NCBI GenBank assembly: GCA_946624335.1
Contig: CAMOSA010000016.1
Location: forward strand, 1 to 23,297
Origin: an uncultured Prevotellaceae bacterium
Lineage (GTDB): Bacteria; Bacteroidota; Bacteroidia; Bacteroidales; Bacteroidaceae
Length of the DNA: 23,297 nucleotides
Reading direction: 5' to 3'
A program made the position numbers and the translations under genes. Within the stretch, counting starts at the first letter, position 1, and the number at the start of each line of letters is the position of its first letter. Under the pieces are notes generated by a model, which saw only the letters and a list, made by a program, of their open reading frames with translations, was not told the origin of the DNA and did no database searches. Shown piece by piece: positions 20,335-23,297 of the stretch.

Positions 20335-23180
20335 CACTCTTTCTCCTTGACGCTTACGCCCTGATCTACAGAGCTTACTACGGCCTTATCAAGAATCCTC
20401 GCATCAACAGCCGTGGCGAGAATGTCTCAGCCGTCTTCGGCTTCTTCAACACCCTTGAGGAAGTCCTCACGAAAGAACGGCCGACACACATCGGCGTGGC
20501 TTTTGACCCTCATGGCGGCACCTTCCGTCACAAAGCCTATGCTCCCTACAAAGCGCAGCGCGAGGAGACGCCCGAAGCGATTCGTTTTGGTGTGCCGATC
20601 ATCAAAGAGATCCTTGCTGACTATCATATCCCTGTGCTCGAAGTGGAAGGCTATGAGGCCGATGACGTCATAGGCACGCTCGCTGCACAGGCCGAGGCTG
20701 CCGGCATCGAGACCTATATGATGACGCCCGACAAGGACTACGGCCAGCTCGTGTCGGCCCACGTCTCGATGTATAAGCCCAAGAACATGGGATCTGGTTT
20801 CGACATCCTCGGGCCGGCAGAGGTTTGTGCCAAGTGGGGCATAGAACGCCCAGCCCAAGTCGTCGACATCCTTGGCCTCATGGGCGATGCTTCCGACAAT
20901 ATCCCCGGCTGTCCCGGCGTCGGCGAGAAGACGGCCTCGTCGCTCATCCGCCAGTTCGGCAGTGTCGAGGCGCTGCTGGAGCACACAGATCAGCTCAAAG
21001 GCAAGCTCCGTGAGCGTGTCGAGAGCAGCCGAGAGCAGATCACCCTCTCACGATGGCTCGCTAAGATCGTCACTGACGTGCCTGTCACCCTCGATCTCGA
21101 CGCCCTCGCCTACCGCGAGGCAGACCGCGATGCCCTCATCTCGCGCTTCACAGCCCTCGAGATGCGCAGCCTCGTCAACCGCAAGTTCGGGGAACAAGCT
21201 CAGCAGCAGATGCTCTTCCCATCCGCTACGGTGGCAAAAGGGCAACAGCCAGCGCCTACTGGGGGGCAGCTCGACCTGTTCGACAGCCCAGCCTCTGGGC
21301 AGATTGCTTCTGCTGTGCCAGATCCGGCTTCGGCAACGGTCAACGTCGATGAGGCGGCACCGTTCGCCACCTATGCCGACGGGCATGCAACTTATCACCT
21401 TGTCAATGATGATTCCTCGCGCGCGAACCTTATAAATATATTACTCGCCGCCACCGAGGTGAGCATCGACACTGAGACGACCTCTACCGAGGCCATTGAT
21501 GCGGAGCTCGTCGGACTCAGTTTCGCCATCACAGAGGGTGAAGCCTACTACGTTCCGGTGCCCGCCGACCGTGACCAGGCGATGGTCGTCCTCGAGACCT
21601 TCCGCCCGCTTTACGAGAGCCCGTCCATCCTCAAGGTGGGACAGAACCTCAAGTACGACCTCGAAGTTCTTGCCTGCTACGGCATACGTCTGGTCGCTCC
21701 CATGTGGGACACGATGATAGCGCACTACCTTCTGCAGCCTGAGATGCGCCATGGCATGGACTATCTCGCTGAGGCCTATCTCCATTACAAGACGATACAC
21801 ATCGACACGCTCATCGGCCCCCGCGAACGTGGTAAGCAGCAGAAGACGATGCGCGAAGTGCCCGTCGAGGATGTCTGCCCCTACGCTGCCGAGGATGCCG
21901 ACATCACGTTGCGTCTGAAGCACGTCTTCGAGCCTATGCTCGAGGCCGAGGGTTGCCGCCGTCTCTTCGAGGACGTCGAGATGCCCCTCATGCCCGTGCT
22001 TGCCGATATGGAGCTCACCGGTGTGCGGCTCGACAGCGATGCCCTGCGTCAGGCCAGTGAACTGCTTACTGCCGAGCTCCTCAAGGACGAGCAGGAGATC
22101 TATGCCTTGGCCGGCACCGAGTTCAACATAGGGTCGCCCAAGCAGGTCGGCGAGGTGCTCTTTGACCGCCTCCACTTGATGCCTAATGCCAAGAAGACAA
22201 AGACCGGAGCCTACTCCACCAACGAGGAGGTGCTGCAGCGCATACGCTCCAAGCATCCTATCGTCGACCGCATCTTAGAGTACCGTGGCAAGCAGAAACT
22301 CATCAGCACCTATCTCGATGCGCTGCCGCGTCTGGTCAATCCCCGCACCGGACATATCCACACCAGTTTCAATCAGACCGTAGCTGCCACGGGGCGTCTC
22401 TCCAGCTCCAACCCTAATCTGCAGAACATACCCGTCCGCACCGCCGACGGCAAGGAGATACGCAAGGCCTTTGTGCCTGAGCCCGGACAACTGTTTTTCT
22501 CGGCCGACTATTCACAGGTGGAACTGCGTATCATGGCCCATCTCAGTGGTGATGAAGGGCTGATTGAGGATTTCCGTCTCGGCCATGATATTCATGCTGC
22601 CACGGCGGCCAAGATCTTCCATAAGAGCATCGAAGACGTCACCCGCGAGGAACGCGGACGTGCCAAGACGGCTAATTTCGGCATCATCTATGGCATCACG
22701 GCTTTCGGCCTCACGGAGCGACTGGGCATCAGCCGTAGCGAGGCGAAGCAGCTCATCGACAACTATTTCGACACCTATCCCCGTGTTCACGCTTTCATGC
22801 AGGAGAGCATAGACCGTGCCCGCCAGCATGGCTACACCGAGACGATACTCGGTCGGCGCTGTTATCTGCGTGACATCAACTCGGCCAATGCCACCGTGCG
22901 CGGCTTTGCCGAGCGCAACGCCATCAACTCTCCCATCCAAGGCTCTGCTGCCGACATCATCAAGGTTGCTATGGTGCGCATCCATCGTCGTTTTGCCGAG
23001 GAAGGCATCCGTTCAAAGATGATTCTACAGGTGCACGACGAACTCAACTTCAGCGTCCTTCCCGAAGAGCGCGACCGTGTCGAACGCATCGTCATCGATG
23101 AGATGCAAGGCGCCATCACCATGCACGTTCCCCTCATCGCCGACGCCGGATGGGGCGCCAACTGGCTCGAGGCGCACTGA
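20331..23180 (+). CDS. polA: DNA polymerase I, with proofreading domain intact
   Basis: The product is 949 residues with all three expected domains. The 5'-nuclease domain (about 1-290) starts MTLFLLDAYALIYRAYYGL and has YEADDVIGTL, DKDYGQLV and GDASDNIPGCPGVGEKTA. A linker of about 60 residues, rich in Ala, Pro and Gln, follows. The 3'-5' exonuclease domain (about 360-540) keeps Asp380 and Glu382 in SIDTETTS, plus GQNLKYDLEVL and YAAEDADITLRL. In the polymerase domain (about 570-949) motif A has Asp726 (DYSQVELRIMAHLSGD), motif B is RGRAKTANFGIIYGI and motif C has Asp903 in QVHDEL. It fills gaps and removes primers. It overlaps the methyltransferase gene by 4 nt and may be translationally coupled to it. 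Nothing suggests a defect. Confidence 0.97.
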   Translation: MTLFLLDAYALIYRAYYGLIKNPRINSRGENVSAVFGFFNTLEEVLTKERPTHIGVAFDPHGGTFRHKAYAPYKAQREETPEAIRFGVPIIKEILADYHIPVLEVEGYEADDVIGTLAAQAEAAGIETYMMTPDKDYGQLVSAHVSMYKPKNMGSGFDILGPAEVCAKWGIERPAQVVDILGLMGDASDNIPGCPGVGEKTASSLIRQFGSVEALLEHTDQLKGKLRERVESSREQITLSRWLAKIVTDVPVTLDLDALAYREADRDALISRFTALEMRSLVNRKFGEQAQQQMLFPSATVAKGQQPAPTGGQLDLFDSPASGQIASAVPDPASATVNVDEAAPFATYADGHATYHLVNDDSSRANLINILLAATEVSIDTETTSTEAIDAELVGLSFAITEGEAYYVPVPADRDQAMVVLETFRPLYESPSILKVGQNLKYDLEVLACYGIRLVAPMWDTMIAHYLLQPEMRHGMDYLAEAYLHYKTIHIDTLIGPRERGKQQKTMREVPVEDVCPYAAEDADITLRLKHVFEPMLEAEGCRRLFEDVEMPLMPVLADMELTGVRLDSDALRQASELLTAELLKDEQEIYALAGTEFNIGSPKQVGEVLFDRLHLMPNAKKTKTGAYSTNEEVLQRIRSKHPIVDRILEYRGKQKLISTYLDALPRLVNPRTGHIHTSFNQTVAATGRLSSSNPNLQNIPVRTADGKEIRKAFVPEPGQLFFSADYSQVELRIMAHLSGDEGLIEDFRLGHDIHAATAAKIFHKSIEDVTREERGRAKTANFGIIYGITAFGLTERLGISRSEAKQLIDNYFDTYPRVHAFMQESIDRARQHGYTETILGRRCYLRDINSANATVRGFAERNAINSPIQGSAADIIKVAMVRIHRRFAEEGIRSKMILQVHDELNFSVLPEERDRVERIVIDEMQGAITMHVPLIADAGWGANWLEAH

Positions 23181-23200
23181 TGGAAGGACTGACCCCTGCT

Positions 23201-23277
23201 ACAGACCCCCTCTCCGCAAACCACAGACCCACCCACCGCAAACCACAGACCCCCTCTCCGCTCCCCCTTCTGGGGAG
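23201..23277 (+). repeat. Degenerate tandem repeat of about 22 bp after polA, ending in a GC hairpin
   Basis: ACAGACCCCCTCTCCGC occurs at 23201-23217 and 23245-23261, and CCGCAAACCACAGACCC at 23214-23230 and 23236-23252. A hairpin CTCCCC (23261-23266) / GGGGAG (23272-23277) with a 5-nt loop follows, but no T-tract, so it is not a convincing terminator. The remaining bases to the window end show no gene. Confidence 0.7.
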
Positions 23278-23297
23278 GACGGTCACCTGTCAAGACG

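Overview
The window looks like chromosomal DNA of a fairly GC-rich member of the Bacteroidales, most likely Prevotellaceae. Three things support this. Promoters fit the Bacteroidetes pattern (TTTG, about 20 bp, TAnnTTTG) rather than the E. coli pattern. The gene content is typical of the group: a GH2 beta-galactosidase with a C-terminal F5/8 type C domain, three tandem FKBP-type isomerases, a type II (animal-like) glutaminyl cyclase, and an M28/SufE/RbfA/LolC-E cluster. Several intergenic gaps carry short degenerate tandem repeats of a kind often seen in this phylum. No rRNA, tRNA, CRISPR array, transposase or phage gene was recognised, and no gene-free stretch exceeds about 200 bp.

Layout. 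Positions 1-14875 are read entirely on the minus strand. In order along the + coordinate they are: an OmpA-like lipoprotein cut by the window edge (1-832); two unrecognised envelope genes (944-2051); the large beta-galactosidase (2174-6439); and a probable operon transcribed as C26/M19 fusion (9751-11625), glutaminyl cyclase (8681-9718), sufE (8256-8684), rbfA (7856-8194) and a LolC/E-like permease (6566-7792). Then come an Lrp/AsnC regulator (11828-12361) and three consecutive FKBP-type prolyl isomerases (12490-14875) that end at a strong hairpin terminator. A divergent promoter region (14876-15060) separates this block from a plus-strand operon: Sir2 deacylase, nucleoside kinase and Fur-family regulator (15061-17237). 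A convergent radical SAM gene (17234-18013) overlaps the fur stop codon. It is divergent from a second plus-strand operon: polyprenyl synthase, aroQ, O-methyltransferase and polA (18091-23180).

Functional reading. Most of the window is housekeeping: ribosome maturation, Fe-S assembly, lipoprotein release, envelope protein folding, quinone side-chain and shikimate synthesis, and DNA repair synthesis. The beta-galactosidase is the only clear glycan-utilisation gene. The fusion protein and the neighbouring cyclase both act on peptides and may form a small peptide-processing unit (inference).

Most unusual structures. (1) A perfect 26-bp inverted repeat with a 10-nt centre lies between the radical SAM and polyprenyl synthase genes. 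It carries a consensus -7 box in each arm, placed so that both mRNAs would be nearly leaderless. (2) A repeat-derived segment sits in frame within the catalytic region of the beta-galactosidase. (3) Thirteen 7-bp units end four bases before the O-methyltransferase start codon. (4) A class III sirtuin lacks the zinc-binding cysteines, and the nucleoside kinase beside it lacks the N-terminal ThrRS-like region I recall in Bacteroides homologues. (5) A C26 amidotransferase-type hydrolase is fused to an M19 dipeptidase.
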